A stretch of 32,492 nt of DNA from Flavobacteriaceae bacterium (lineage in GTDB: Bacteria; Bacteroidota; Bacteroidia; Flavobacteriales; Flavobacteriaceae): positions 1 through 32,492 of the forward strand of contig CANHKZ010000013.1 of the NCBI GenBank assembly GCA_947461425.1, given 5' to 3'. A program made the translations under genes and the position numbers. This document shows positions 15,042 through 23,772 of this stretch, piece after piece (position 1 is the first letter of the stretch; each line of letters begins with the position of its first letter). The notes beneath the pieces are model-generated. The model had not been told where the DNA came from. It saw nothing but the letters and a program-made list of their open reading frames with translations, and did not search any database.

Positions 15042-17510
15042 TTGAAAAGTATCCAAACATTTCTCTCTATGCTTCTCTTTTTCGGAATTGGATTTTCGGC
15101 TATGGCTCAAAATGCCAAGTTAAGAGGAATCCTTTTGGACGAAAACAAACAAGCGGTGGCTAATGTTTCTATTGCTTCTGGTTCAGCTCGAACCCAATCC
15201 AATTCGAACGGGTTTTACGAATTAATCATTCCTGCGAATAAAAAAGCGACTGTTGTTTTTACACATATTTCACTACAACCAGTATCCATAATATTGTTAT
15301 TAAAACCCAATGAAAGTGTCGAATTCAATCCAGTGATGAATACCCGTCAAGAACAAATGGGCGAAGTAGTAGTGACTGCCAAAAACAGTAAACGAATTTT
15401 AGGCATAACTTCAATAACTCCTGAAGTTCTTCGAAAAATTCCAGGGGCTAATGCGGGTGTCGAAAATATATTAAAAACCTTAGCGGGAGTCAATTCTAAT
15501 AGTGAATTGAGTACGCAATATGCTGTTCGCGGTGGAAATTACGATGAAAATTTGGTCTATGTTAATGAAATTGAAGTCTATCGTCCTTTTCTAATTCGTT
15601 CCGGTCAGCAAGAAGGATTGAGTTTTACCAATACTGATTTGGTTCAAAATGTAGATTTTTCAGCTGGAGGATTCCAAGCCAAGTACGGGGATAAATTATC
15701 TTCGGTTTTAGATATTACCTATCGGAACCCAACAACATTTGGAGTGAATTTTGAAGGAAGTTTTTTGGGAGGAAGTGTAGCTTTCGATGCGGTTTCTAGA
15801 AACAAAAAGTGGTCTGCAGTAACTGGAGTAAGATATCGCAACAATAGTCTTTTGGTAAAAAGCCAAGAAACTCAAACAAATTACACACCCACATTTGCCG
15901 ATATTCAAACCAATATTAATTATCAGGCTTCTGCCAAATGGCAATGGAGTTTTCTTGGAAACCTATCAAAAAATAAGTATCAATACCAACCTTTGACACG
16001 CCAAACTAATTTTGGTACTCTGGACCAACCTATGGCACTTTTGGTCTATTATGAAGGACAAGAAAAAGATCAATATGCTACTTATTTTGGAGCTTTAAAA
16101 ACCACTTTTAAACCTAACGATAGTTTTAATTTAAAGTTTATTGGTTCATTATATCATACCATTGAGCAAGAATATTTTGATATTTTAGCGCAATACCGTT
16201 TGGGAGAAGTGGATGCTAATGTTGCATCTGAAACCTATGGAAAGGTTACTTATTCTAGAGGTATTGGATCTCAGTTACATCATGCAAGAAATAATTTAGA
16301 TGCCTTAATAGCCAATATCGAATTGAAAGGATTTCATGATTGGAAGAGCAACCAATTGGATTGGGCGTTGAAATATACAAGAGAATCAATTCGAGATAGA
16401 GTAGTGGAGTGGGAAGTTATTGATTCGGTTGGATTCTCTATTCCTCCACCTATTGTTTTACCTCAAAAAAATGAGCCGTATGCGGTTTATACTGGCCCAC
16501 TTGTTCCGTATCAAAATGTACGTGCTACGAATTTTACAACCATCAATAGATTCTCAGGTTTTGTTCAATGGAATTCCAAAACAAAAATTGGATCAACCAA
16601 GGTATGGTATAATGCGGGTTTGCGTTTTCATGATTGGAAAGTTACAGGATCCACGGAATTAGGTAAATCGCAGATAGTTTGGAGTCCGCGCGCGCAAATT
16701 TCCATCCAACCCAATTGGGAAAAAGACATGCTATTCAGACTTTCAGGAGGAGTGTATTATCAACCTCCTTTTTATAGAGAGTTGCGTGAAGCTGATGGCG
16801 AAGTTTTACCTAATGTCAAAGCGCAACAATCCGTTCATTTAGTTGTTGCCAATGACTACAATTTTAAGATGTGGAATCGCCCGTTTAAATTGGTTTCTGA
16901 ACTGTATTACAAATCCATGTTGGATGTAAATACCTATACAATTGACAATGTCCGAATTCGGTATTCCGCAAACAATTTGGCGAAAGCCTATGCACAAGGA
17001 TTGGATATTCGCTTGAATGGAGAATTTGTGAGTGGAACTGAATCGTGGTTCAGTTTTGGTTATTTGAAAACAAAGGAAAACAGTGAAAATAAAGGTTATA
17101 TTGCCCGACCAACAGATCAATTATTGAAATTTGGATTGTTGTTCCAAGATTATATGCCCGCAATTCCTAGTATGAAAGTGTATTTAAATTTAGTTTATAA
17201 TACTGGATTGCCAGGAGGTTCTCCTTCATATGCTGATCCGTATTTGTACCAAAATAGATTACGAGATTACCGTCGAGCGGATGTTGGATTTTCTAAAGTA
17301 TTGATTGATAATTATAGTAATTCAAACAAGAAGAATTGGCTAGGTAATTTTAAAGAATTAGCTATAGGAGCAGAGATATTTAATCTATTTAATAATCAAA
17401 ATGCCATTACTAACACTTGGGTTCGGGATGTGTATTCCAAAAATCAATACGCTATTCCTAATTATATGACTACGCGGGTATTTAACATCAAATTGACGGC
17501 TAAGTTATAG
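15042..17510 (+). CDS. TonB-dependent receptor with N-terminal carboxypeptidase-regulatory-like domain
   Basis: An 822-residue outer-membrane active transporter driven by TonB-ExbBD. Order: signal peptide (MKSIQTFLSMLLFFGIGFSAMAQ); a CarboxypepD_reg-like domain (about 25-100, TQSNSNGFYELIIP); the VVVTAKNSKR junction at about 110; a plug domain (AVRGGNYDENLVYVNEIEVY and FSAGGFQAKYGDKLSSVLDI); and a long barrel ending MTTRVFNIKLTAKL. The start is TTG at 15042. The next in-frame ATG (codon 10) would remove the basic N-region of the signal peptide. The substrate is unknown; no SusD-like partner is adjacent. It lies 4 nt after the M23 peptidase gene, suggesting co-expression. Its stop is one base from the stop of the convergent DUF2971 gene. 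Confidence 0.92.
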   Translation: MKSIQTFLSMLLFFGIGFSAMAQNAKLRGILLDENKQAVANVSIASGSARTQSNSNGFYELIIPANKKATVVFTHISLQPVSIILLLKPNESVEFNPVMNTRQEQMGEVVVTAKNSKRILGITSITPEVLRKIPGANAGVENILKTLAGVNSNSELSTQYAVRGGNYDENLVYVNEIEVYRPFLIRSGQQEGLSFTNTDLVQNVDFSAGGFQAKYGDKLSSVLDITYRNPTTFGVNFEGSFLGGSVAFDAVSRNKKWSAVTGVRYRNNSLLVKSQETQTNYTPTFADIQTNINYQASAKWQWSFLGNLSKNKYQYQPLTRQTNFGTLDQPMALLVYYEGQEKDQYATYFGALKTTFKPNDSFNLKFIGSLYHTIEQEYFDILAQYRLGEVDANVASETYGKVTYSRGIGSQLHHARNNLDALIANIELKGFHDWKSNQLDWALKYTRESIRDRVVEWEVIDSVGFSIPPPIVLPQKNEPYAVYTGPLVPYQNVRATNFTTINRFSGFVQWNSKTKIGSTKVWYNAGLRFHDWKVTGSTELGKSQIVWSPRAQISIQPNWEKDMLFRLSGGVYYQPPFYRELREADGEVLPNVKAQQSVHLVVANDYNFKMWNRPFKLVSELYYKSMLDVNTYTIDNVRIRYSANNLAKAYAQGLDIRLNGEFVSGTESWFSFGYLKTKENSENKGYIARPTDQLLKFGLLFQDYMPAIPSMKVYLNLVYNTGLPGGSPSYADPYLYQNRLRDYRRADVGFSKVLIDNYSNSNKKNWLGNFKELAIGAEIFNLFNNQNAITNTWVRDVYSKNQYAIPNYMTTRVFNIKLTAKL

Positions 17511-17511
17511 T

Positions 17512-18213
17512 CTAAATCAAAATATCACTCTCTAAATCTGATTTTTCAATCTCAATACCAAATCCTAATTTAGATACTAATTCGATCACTAAGTTTTTAT
17601 ACCAGTTTTCTGATTTAGGATGAATGTAGATTTTATCAATCAGTTGGCTAATATCTACATTGATTTTAATCCCATCATTTATAGTAATTGAAGTATCTGA
17701 AGTGTCAGAGATAATACGTACTTCACGTTCGTATTGAAAGCTTTTTCGCTTGAATAAGAATGGAAAAAACAAATCGTCGAAAGGAATGTATTCTTTTTTG
17801 TAATCAATATAATTGACTTGTCCTATGTATTGCTTTAAATTTTTTTCGGGTTCCAATGCTTTTTGCAATCGTCCAATTGTAGATTGGATGGCTAAGCCTT
17901 CGCTGTTTTGAGTAAAAATTTGCCACATAGCGAAAGATTCATATTCATTGATATGCCAACTACTAATAGCTACTTTCTCGCGATGTGTTTTGTAATAATT
18001 TAAAAATTCAGGATTGTTAACAGCTAACTTTTTAATCTCTTCAAAAGTAGGTTCGCTAAAAGTACCTTCGTATTGGTCTTCAAATTTATCGGATCGCGAC
18101 ATGAATAATTTTTGTGACAGCAACAAATCCAAAAATTTTGATAAATCCAAGTATTTCCAAACGATGGTGTCTGGATCTTTAGGAAGTTTAATATTTGGAC
18201 TAGTTAAATACAT
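17512..18213 (-). CDS. DUF2971 domain-containing protein
   Basis: A 233-residue soluble protein recognised as DUF2971 from the pattern of an N-terminal KYL..LSKFLDLLLSQKLFMSRSDKFEDQYEG segment, a central SSWHINEYESFAMWQIFTQNSEGLAIQ segment (84-110) and YEREVRII near residue 177. The biochemical function of the family is unknown; distant relatives occur in abortive-infection-like contexts, but nothing here is defence-specific. It is the last gene of the minus-strand operon, starting 2 nt after the stop of the ABC exporter. There is no room for a terminator before the convergent TonB receptor gene. Confidence 0.82.
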   Translation of the reverse strand: MYLTSPNIKLPKDPDTIVWKYLDLSKFLDLLLSQKLFMSRSDKFEDQYEGTFSEPTFEEIKKLAVNNPEFLNYYKTHREKVAISSWHINEYESFAMWQIFTQNSEGLAIQSTIGRLQKALEPEKNLKQYIGQVNYIDYKKEYIPFDDLFFPFLFKRKSFQYEREVRIISDTSDTSITINDGIKINVDISQLIDKIYIHPKSENWYKNLVIELVSKLGFGIEIEKSDLESDILI

Positions 18214-18215
18214 CC

Positions 18216-20045
18216 TTATTCAAGAGATTGCATACTTACTAATTTGTTGTAAGTTCCGTTCGAGGCAATTAGTTCTTCGTGAGTGCCTTGTTCTACAATT
18301 CGCCCTTTTTGCATGACCACAATTTTATTGGCTTTTTGAATCGTAGAAAGACGATGTGCAATAACAATTGAAGTTCGGTTTTGCATCATGTTTTCTAGAG
18401 CTACTTGTACCAATTTTTCACTTTCAGTATCCAATGCCGAAGTAGCTTCGTCCAAAATCATAATCGGGGGGTTTTTCAAAACCGCACGTGCAATAGATAA
18501 ACGTTGTTTTTGTCCGCCGGATAATTTATTCCCGCTATCACCAATATTGGTGTGAATTCCATGGGGTAAATCTTTTACAAATTCATATGCATTGGCAATT
18601 TTTAAAGCATCTATGATTTCGTCATCTGTTGCATCTTCTTTTCCCAACGCAATATTGGCCTTAATTGTATCATTGAATAAAATACTATCTTGAGTTACTA
18701 AACCAATTAATCCTCTTAAGGAATGAATATCTAATTTTTTAATATCAATTCCGTCAATTTGGATAGTCCCTTCATTTACATCATAAAAACGCGTCAATAA
18801 ATTAGCAATTGTACTTTTTCCACTTCCAGATTGCCCAACTAAAGCAACTGTTTGTCCTTTATTAACTTCTAGTGAAAACTCTTTCAATACATTATCATCC
18901 TTGTATTTAAAATTGATATTTGAGAGGGTAATATTTGAGTCAAATGAATTTTTAATTAGTGCATTTTTATCATTTGGAATAGTATTTTCAATTTCTAAAA
19001 TTTCAAAAACACGTTCAGCTGCCGCAAGTCCATTTTTAACAGCGTAGGAAGCTTTAGATATGTTTTTTGCAGGAGTCAAAATATTGTACGCTAACAACAT
19101 ATAAACTAAAAAAAGAGACCCTTCTAGTGTCTTATCGACTAGTACGAGGTTACCCCCATACCAAAGTAAAGTTGCGATAGTAACAATTCCCATAAATTCA
19201 CTTAATGGTGAGGCTAAATTATTTTTGTTGCCAATTACATTTGAAATCACAAAAAGTCTGTTGATAGAGTCCCCAAACATCGTTTTGAATATTCCTTCAG
19301 CATTATAACTTTTGATGACTTTAAGACCTGATAAACTCTCTTCTACTAAAGAAATAAAATAGCCGCTTTCTTCTTGTGCTCGAGTGGACTTTGCTTTTAA
19401 ACTTTTACCCACTTTTGAGATAACAAATCCAGAAATTGGAATAAAAAGAAAAACAAACAATGTTAAATTAACACTAATGTTTAACATTGCAATTATGGTA
19501 AAAAGTATAGTTAGAGGTTCTTTAACAATTAGTTCAAGTATAGAGAAAAATGAATTTTGGACTTCATTTACATCGCCTAACATTCTGGCCATTGTATCTC
19601 CTTTTCTTTTTTCTGAATAATAAGGTATTGGTAATTCTACAATCTTATCATACATCGTTTTTCGTAAATCTCGTAAAACGCCGTTTTTAAGATGGGTAAT
19701 GTGATAAGAAGCTAAAAAATTAAATAGATTTTTAAATAAAAAAGTTACAATAACTAATACAACGGCTAATAATAGTGCAGACTGTGGCCCATGCGTCTGA
19801 TTTAAATTAGATATGTTGTAGAATAGCCATTCTTTTCCAAATTTCCCAATATTTTCAATTCCGTTAAACACGGGTTCTTTGATTACCTCATTACTTTTTT
19901 TGAATAAAACTTCCAGTAGTGGAAATAATGTAATCATGGAAAGCGTGCTAAATAAAGCGTATAAAACATTATATACAATGTTGAGTACAATGTTTGTCTT
20001 ATAAGGTTTCGTATACGGTAATAGTTTTATTAAGTTTTTTTCCAT
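18216..20045 (-). CDS. MsbA-like ABC exporter (fused permease and ATPase)
   Basis: A 609-residue half-transporter that would work as a homodimer in the inner membrane. Six transmembrane helices lie in residues 18-330, and the nucleotide-binding domain covers about 370-609. Walker A is GQSGSGKST (404-412), the signature is LSGGQKQR, and Walker B runs into the D-loop as MILDEATSALD; the switch His is in IAHRLSTI. The family includes lipid A flippases (MsbA) and peptide or drug exporters. Neighbouring glycosyltransferase and phosphohexomutase genes favour a lipid or glycolipid substrate, but this is inference. The gene lies 5 nt after the phosphohexomutase and 2 nt before DUF2971. Confidence 0.9.
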   Translation of the reverse strand: MEKNLIKLLPYTKPYKTNIVLNIVYNVLYALFSTLSMITLFPLLEVLFKKSNEVIKEPVFNGIENIGKFGKEWLFYNISNLNQTHGPQSALLLAVVLVIVTFLFKNLFNFLASYHITHLKNGVLRDLRKTMYDKIVELPIPYYSEKRKGDTMARMLGDVNEVQNSFFSILELIVKEPLTILFTIIAMLNISVNLTLFVFLFIPISGFVISKVGKSLKAKSTRAQEESGYFISLVEESLSGLKVIKSYNAEGIFKTMFGDSINRLFVISNVIGNKNNLASPLSEFMGIVTIATLLWYGGNLVLVDKTLEGSLFLVYMLLAYNILTPAKNISKASYAVKNGLAAAERVFEILEIENTIPNDKNALIKNSFDSNITLSNINFKYKDDNVLKEFSLEVNKGQTVALVGQSGSGKSTIANLLTRFYDVNEGTIQIDGIDIKKLDIHSLRGLIGLVTQDSILFNDTIKANIALGKEDATDDEIIDALKIANAYEFVKDLPHGIHTNIGDSGNKLSGGQKQRLSIARAVLKNPPIMILDEATSALDTESEKLVQVALENMMQNRTSIVIAHRLSTIQKANKIVVMQKGRIVEQGTHEELIASNGTYNKLVSMQSLE

Positions 20046-20050
20046 TAATT

Positions 20051-21781
20051 TTATTTCAATTGCATTGCTGCGATAATATTATTAATTCTTTGATTTAATT
20101 CTGCTTCTACAACTTTGAAATTTTCAACTTTATCTAAAGTAGTGTTGACACTAAAATAGAATTTTATTTTTGGCTCTGTTCCACTTGGACGCGCGCAAAT
20201 TTTAGAGCCATCTTCTAAATAGTAAATTAACACATTTGATTTCGGAATAGCAATTGGCTCTATTTCGTTAGTGATTCGGTTTAATGAAGTTGAATTTTCA
20301 TAATCATCAATACCAATTACACGTTGTCCATTGATTTCATCTACAGGGTTTTCACGCAAGTTAATCATCATTTGATTAATTTCAGCTAGACCGTCAATAC
20401 CTTTTTTGGTTAAGGAAATTAAATGTTCTTTGTAGCAACCAAAATCAACATACAAATTCAATAATTCCTCGTATAACGAACTTCCTGATGCTTTTGCCAA
20501 AGCGGCAATTTCGCAAACCAATAGCGAAGCGCCCACCGCATCTTTATCACGCACGGCATCGCCCACCATGTATCCAAAACTTTCTTCTCCACCGCCAATA
20601 AATTGTTGGTTTGGGAAATCTTTAATCATTTTGGCAATCCATTTAAATCCAGTTAAACCTACTTTACATTCAATTCCATAAGCGGATGCTAATTCGAGCA
20701 TCATAGGAGTAGAAACAATCGTAGAACCTACGAATTCAGTTCCTGTAATTTTATCGTTGCGTTTCCATTGTTCTAATAAGAAAGCTGTCATGATAATCAT
20801 GGTTTGATTCCCATTCAACAATATCATTTTTCCTTCGTTATCTCTTACAGCTACACCCAAACGATCTGAATCGGGATCAGTACCAATAACAATATCAGCA
20901 TTAATTTCTTCTGCTAATTGCATTGCCATTTTCAAGGCTTCCGGTTCTTCGGGATTTGGAGATATAACGGTAGGAAAATCACCATTAGGTTCTGCTTGTT
21001 CTTTTACACTATGTACTTGTGTGTATCTGGCTTGCGCCAAAACAGTCGGAATTGATTTTATCGAAGTTCCATGAAGTGCAGTATATACAATTTTAAGGTT
21101 TTCTTTTGCAACAGAAGGTGTCGTTTTAAAACTGGCATTCTCAATAGTAGATTGATGAAAAGCCGCATCGACTTCTTCGTCTATGTATTGAATTAAATTT
21201 TCGTTGGCTTCAAATTTAATTTCGTCATAGTTCAATGCTTCAATTAGTTGAATAATTTTGCCATCTTCTGGTGGAACTAATTGGCCGCCATCTTGCCAAT
21301 ACACTTTATACCCGTTGTATTCTGGCGGATTATGTGAAGCGGTTAACACAATTCCTGCGTGACATTTTAGGTATTTTACGGCAAAGGATAATTCAGGAGT
21401 AGTGCGTAATTCTGAAAATAAAAATACTTTAATTCCATTCGCAGAAAATACGTCTGCAACTACTTTAGCTAAAGTATTACTGTTGTGTCGGCAATCGTAA
21501 GCAATAGCCACGCGTAAATTTTCTCCAGGAAATACTTTTTTCAAATAGTTAGACAAACCTTGGGTGTTTTTGCCTAAGGTGTATTTGTTGATGCGGTTAG
21601 TTCCTACGCCCATAATACCGCGCATTCCGCCCGTTCCAAATTCTAAATTCTTATAAAAACTTTCTTCTAGCTCTTGTGGAGCCGAAGTCATCATTTCTTT
21701 AATTGTATTATGAGTTGCTGAGTCAAAATTAGGCGAAAGCCATTCATTTACCTTTTCTAAAATAGTTTGTTTGATTTCCAT
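20051..21781 (-). CDS. Phospho-sugar mutase (phosphoglucomutase/phosphomannomutase, alpha-D-phosphohexomutase family)
   Basis: A 576-residue cytoplasmic enzyme interconverting hexose 1- and 6-phosphates, feeding sugar-nucleotide synthesis. All four signature regions are present: the phosphoserine loop LTASHNPPEYNG with Ser149; the metal loop GTDPDSDRLG with Asp302, Asp304 and Asp306; the sugar loop GGGEESFGY; and the C-terminal phosphate loop ARPSGTEPK. Length and sequence fit the long PgcA-type phosphoglucomutase/phosphomannomutase subfamily, but glucose versus mannose preference cannot be decided by eye. It is 5 nt upstream of the ABC exporter gene and downstream of an ORF6N gene remnant. 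Confidence 0.93.
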   Translation of the reverse strand: MEIKQTILEKVNEWLSPNFDSATHNTIKEMMTSAPQELEESFYKNLEFGTGGMRGIMGVGTNRINKYTLGKNTQGLSNYLKKVFPGENLRVAIAYDCRHNSNTLAKVVADVFSANGIKVFLFSELRTTPELSFAVKYLKCHAGIVLTASHNPPEYNGYKVYWQDGGQLVPPEDGKIIQLIEALNYDEIKFEANENLIQYIDEEVDAAFHQSTIENASFKTTPSVAKENLKIVYTALHGTSIKSIPTVLAQARYTQVHSVKEQAEPNGDFPTVISPNPEEPEALKMAMQLAEEINADIVIGTDPDSDRLGVAVRDNEGKMILLNGNQTMIIMTAFLLEQWKRNDKITGTEFVGSTIVSTPMMLELASAYGIECKVGLTGFKWIAKMIKDFPNQQFIGGGEESFGYMVGDAVRDKDAVGASLLVCEIAALAKASGSSLYEELLNLYVDFGCYKEHLISLTKKGIDGLAEINQMMINLRENPVDEINGQRVIGIDDYENSTSLNRITNEIEPIAIPKSNVLIYYLEDGSKICARPSGTEPKIKFYFSVNTTLDKVENFKVVEAELNQRINNIIAAMQLK

Positions 21782-21790
21782 TTATGTCTA

Positions 21791-22023
21791 TTATTTGGTA
21801 TAACCAATCTTTTTTCGTTCTTGTTGCATTTGATGTTGTTGTTTGGAATCCATCAAATGATTCAGTGCTTTATAAATATCTGGACCCGAGCCTTAAGGGG
21901 AACAGACGTAGCAAAATGTAGTTCAATTTCCGTTTCATACAATTCGGCTAAATCAAAATCAAGTAGCACTTTGTAGCCTCTAATTTCGATAATTTTTTGG
22001 GTAACGATTTGGGATTTGGGCAT
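21791..22023 (-). pseudogene. ORF6N domain protein remnant (internal deletion plus frame change)
   Basis: Two ends of one gene remain. From the ATG at 22023 the frame reads MPKSQIVTQKIIEIRGYKV then LLDFDLAELYETEI, matching the start of the ORF6N (KilA-N-associated) DNA-binding domain. Recognisable similarity stops near codon 34 and the frame ends at a TGA (21862-21864) after 53 codons. In a different frame, 21886-21791 encodes GPDIYKALNHLMDSK and ends RKKIGYTK followed by TAA, the usual C-terminal tail of flavobacterial ORF6N proteins. Some 30-35 nt at the junction (about 21887-21919) match neither end. The middle of the roughly 280-300-residue protein is missing. ORF6N proteins are phage-derived or scattered accessory DNA-binding proteins. 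It sits inside an otherwise tight operon. Confidence 0.75.
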
Positions 22024-22039
22024 CTAATTCAAAATAGTT

Positions 22040-22993
22040 TTAATTCAGTTCATTAGCAATTTTATAACGTTCTTCATTGTTTTTTGTACGAAGTATGATT
22101 TCGCCTAAAAATCCAGCTAGGAATAATTGCGAACCAATAATCATAGCGGTTAGTGCGATATAAAATAGTGGATTATTTGTTACCAATATGGTATCGTAAC
22201 CCGAGTACAAACGGAATAATTTGACCCCAATAATCAAAGCTGTAGATATAAAACCAATGATAAACATCAACACGCCTGCCGCTCCAAAAAAGTGCATGGG
22301 GCGTTTCCCATAACGAGATAAAAACCAAATGGTGATTAAATCTAGGAAGCCATTAATGAATCGGCTCATGCCAAATTTCGACTCGCCGTATTTTCTAGCT
22401 TGGTGTTGTACTACTTTTTCGCCAATTTTATTGAAACCAGCATTTTTTGCCAAGACAGGAATGTAGCGGTGCATTTCTCCTGAAACTTCTACATTTTTCA
22501 CCACCACATTTTTGTAAGCTTTAAGACCGCAATTGAAATCATTTAAATACACACCAGAAGTTTTTCGAGCAGCCCAGTTGAATAATTTGGAAGGCAAATT
22601 TTTAGCAACAACTGAATCGTAGCGTTTCTTTTTCCATCCTGAAACCAAATCAAAATCTCCATTGGTAATCATATCAAACAATCCTGGAATTTCTTCAGGG
22701 CTGTCTTGTAAATCGGCATCCATAGTTATAATGACATCGCCTTGTGCTTTGGCAAAACCGGCATGTAGCGCTTGCGATTTTCCAAAGTTTTTCATGAAAC
22801 GAATACCTTTTACATGAGGGTTTTCAACTGCGAATTCTTCAATACGCTGCCAAGAGTTATCCGTACTTCCATCATCTAAAAAAATAATTTCGTAAGTGTA
22901 ATTGTGCGTTTGCATCACTTTGATAATCCAAGTGTACAATTCGTTCAGCGATTCCTCTTCGTTTAGAAGTGGGATAAGTAGGGATAAATTCAT
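22040..22993 (-). CDS. Family 2 glycosyltransferase, DPM1/ArnC-like, with two C-terminal membrane helices
   Basis: A 317-residue GT-A fold enzyme that most likely transfers a sugar from a nucleotide donor to a polyprenyl-phosphate carrier at the inner membrane. The N-terminal catalytic domain (1-220) begins LSLLIPLLNEEESL and carries LDDGSTDNSW and the metal-binding TMDADLQD (91-98). Two transmembrane helices follow (about 233-258 and 271-298), as in dolichyl- or undecaprenyl-phosphate glycosyltransferases. The gene starts 8 nt after DUF4199 in the same operon and is followed by the ORF6N remnant and the phosphohexomutase, consistent with envelope glycoconjugate synthesis. Donor and product are not determinable from sequence. 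Confidence 0.92.
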   Translation of the reverse strand: MNLSLLIPLLNEEESLNELYTWIIKVMQTHNYTYEIIFLDDGSTDNSWQRIEEFAVENPHVKGIRFMKNFGKSQALHAGFAKAQGDVIITMDADLQDSPEEIPGLFDMITNGDFDLVSGWKKKRYDSVVAKNLPSKLFNWAARKTSGVYLNDFNCGLKAYKNVVVKNVEVSGEMHRYIPVLAKNAGFNKIGEKVVQHQARKYGESKFGMSRFINGFLDLITIWFLSRYGKRPMHFFGAAGVLMFIIGFISTALIIGVKLFRLYSGYDTILVTNNPLFYIALTAMIIGSQLFLAGFLGEIILRTKNNEERYKIANELN

Positions 22994-23001
22994 GTAAATT
23001 T

Positions 23002-23529
23002 TTATTCTTGAGACTTACTTTTGAAAAAAGCGGCCATTATTAAACCGAAAATAGAACTAAATACAATGCTAGAAGCCGATCCTTTTAGTAATTCCATGGT
23101 TGAAAAGGGATTGCTATCTTTCATCTTAGCAATTACTTCATTAATGGCAGCTGCTGGAGAATTGAATTTTTGCATCATAGCTACTGTGTTTTTTAAAGTA
23201 ATTTCTTTTAGAGTATCTTGAGCAGAAGGGTCAATTACATTAAATAGTAAAATATTAAAACTAGTCCCAATCAATATAGCAATAACGGCACATATAAAAT
23301 AAGTGGTAAAGGCATCTTTGAATGTAAATAATCCATTTAATTCTTTTTTAGTTTTAGAAAGCAATATTATTCCTATAACTAGATAGGTCACAATACTTAT
23401 AATACCCACCCACCAAGAGACAAATAAATTCAAATCTACAGCGTAGATTGTGGTTGTTATTAAAGCAGAAATGATACCAGTTAGTACACCGAATGTTAGG
23501 CCGTTTCTTTTAATAATTTCGTTTATCAT
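23002..23529 (-). CDS. DUF4199 domain-containing membrane protein
   Basis: A 175-residue integral membrane protein with four predicted helices (about 9-30, 36-57, 72-95 and 148-168). A more polar loop between the third and fourth carries the DTLKEITLKNTVAMMQKF segment. It is recognised as DUF4199 from the RNGLTFGVLTGI opening and the FTFKDAFTTYF motif. Function is unknown. It is the promoter-proximal gene of the glycosyltransferase operon, and a DUF4199-glycosyltransferase pair is a familiar flavobacterial arrangement, so a structural or chaperone role for glycolipid synthesis is possible. Confidence 0.85.
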   Translation of the reverse strand: MINEIIKRNGLTFGVLTGIISALITTTIYAVDLNLFVSWWVGIISIVTYLVIGIILLSKTKKELNGLFTFKDAFTTYFICAVIAILIGTSFNILLFNVIDPSAQDTLKEITLKNTVAMMQKFNSPAAAINEVIAKMKDSNPFSTMELLKGSASSIVFSSIFGLIMAAFFKSKSQE

Positions 23530-23565
23530 GATATAGTACTTTTAAAATTAATCTACAAATATAGC

Positions 23566-23573
23566 AATTCCCA
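23566..23573 (-). promoter_or_regulatory. Candidate -7 promoter element for the DUF4199 operon
   Basis: The minus strand reads TATATTTG, an exact TAnnTTTG match about 37 nt before the ATG. The -33 region lacks a TTG at standard spacing. Confidence 0.5.
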
Positions 23574-23630
23574 ATTTATTTGAGCCTAAAAATCATGATT
23601 TAGCATACTATAAAAAAAGTAAGTTAAAGA

Positions 23631-23660
23631 TTTGTTTATTGAAAAATAAGTGTAAATTTG
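23631..23660 (+). promoter_or_regulatory. Promoter of rpmE2
   Basis: TTTG (23631-23634), an 18-nt spacer and TAAATTTG (23653-23660) match the Bacteroidota consensus. Predicted transcription start is near 23667, leaving a leader of about 105 nt before the ATG. Confidence 0.8.
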
Positions 23661-23666
23661 CAATCT

Positions 23667-23772
23667 CAAAATAATAATGTAAAACAAAAAGTTATAATTG
23701 GTTTATACCTTTTCTGTTAGAAGAAAAGCTTCAAAGCGAGATTATAATTGAATTTAATAAAAAAGAATTACG
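23667..23772 (+). promoter_or_regulatory. Long 5' leader of rpmE2, possible autoregulatory element
   Basis: The predicted leader is long compared with the roughly 15-70 nt leaders of neighbouring genes. It contains a hairpin (CTTTTCT at 23709-23715 with AGAAAAG at 23722-23728) and two copies of TTATAATTG (23692-23700 and 23742-23750) flanking it. L31 autoregulatory leaders are known in other phyla, so regulation of translation by L31 is plausible. No recognised motif was identified. Confidence 0.35.

Noticed and set aside
17512..18213. DUF2971 as part of a phage-defence system
   Set aside because: It sits at the end of an envelope-type operon with no nuclease, toxin, reverse transcriptase or other defence partner nearby.
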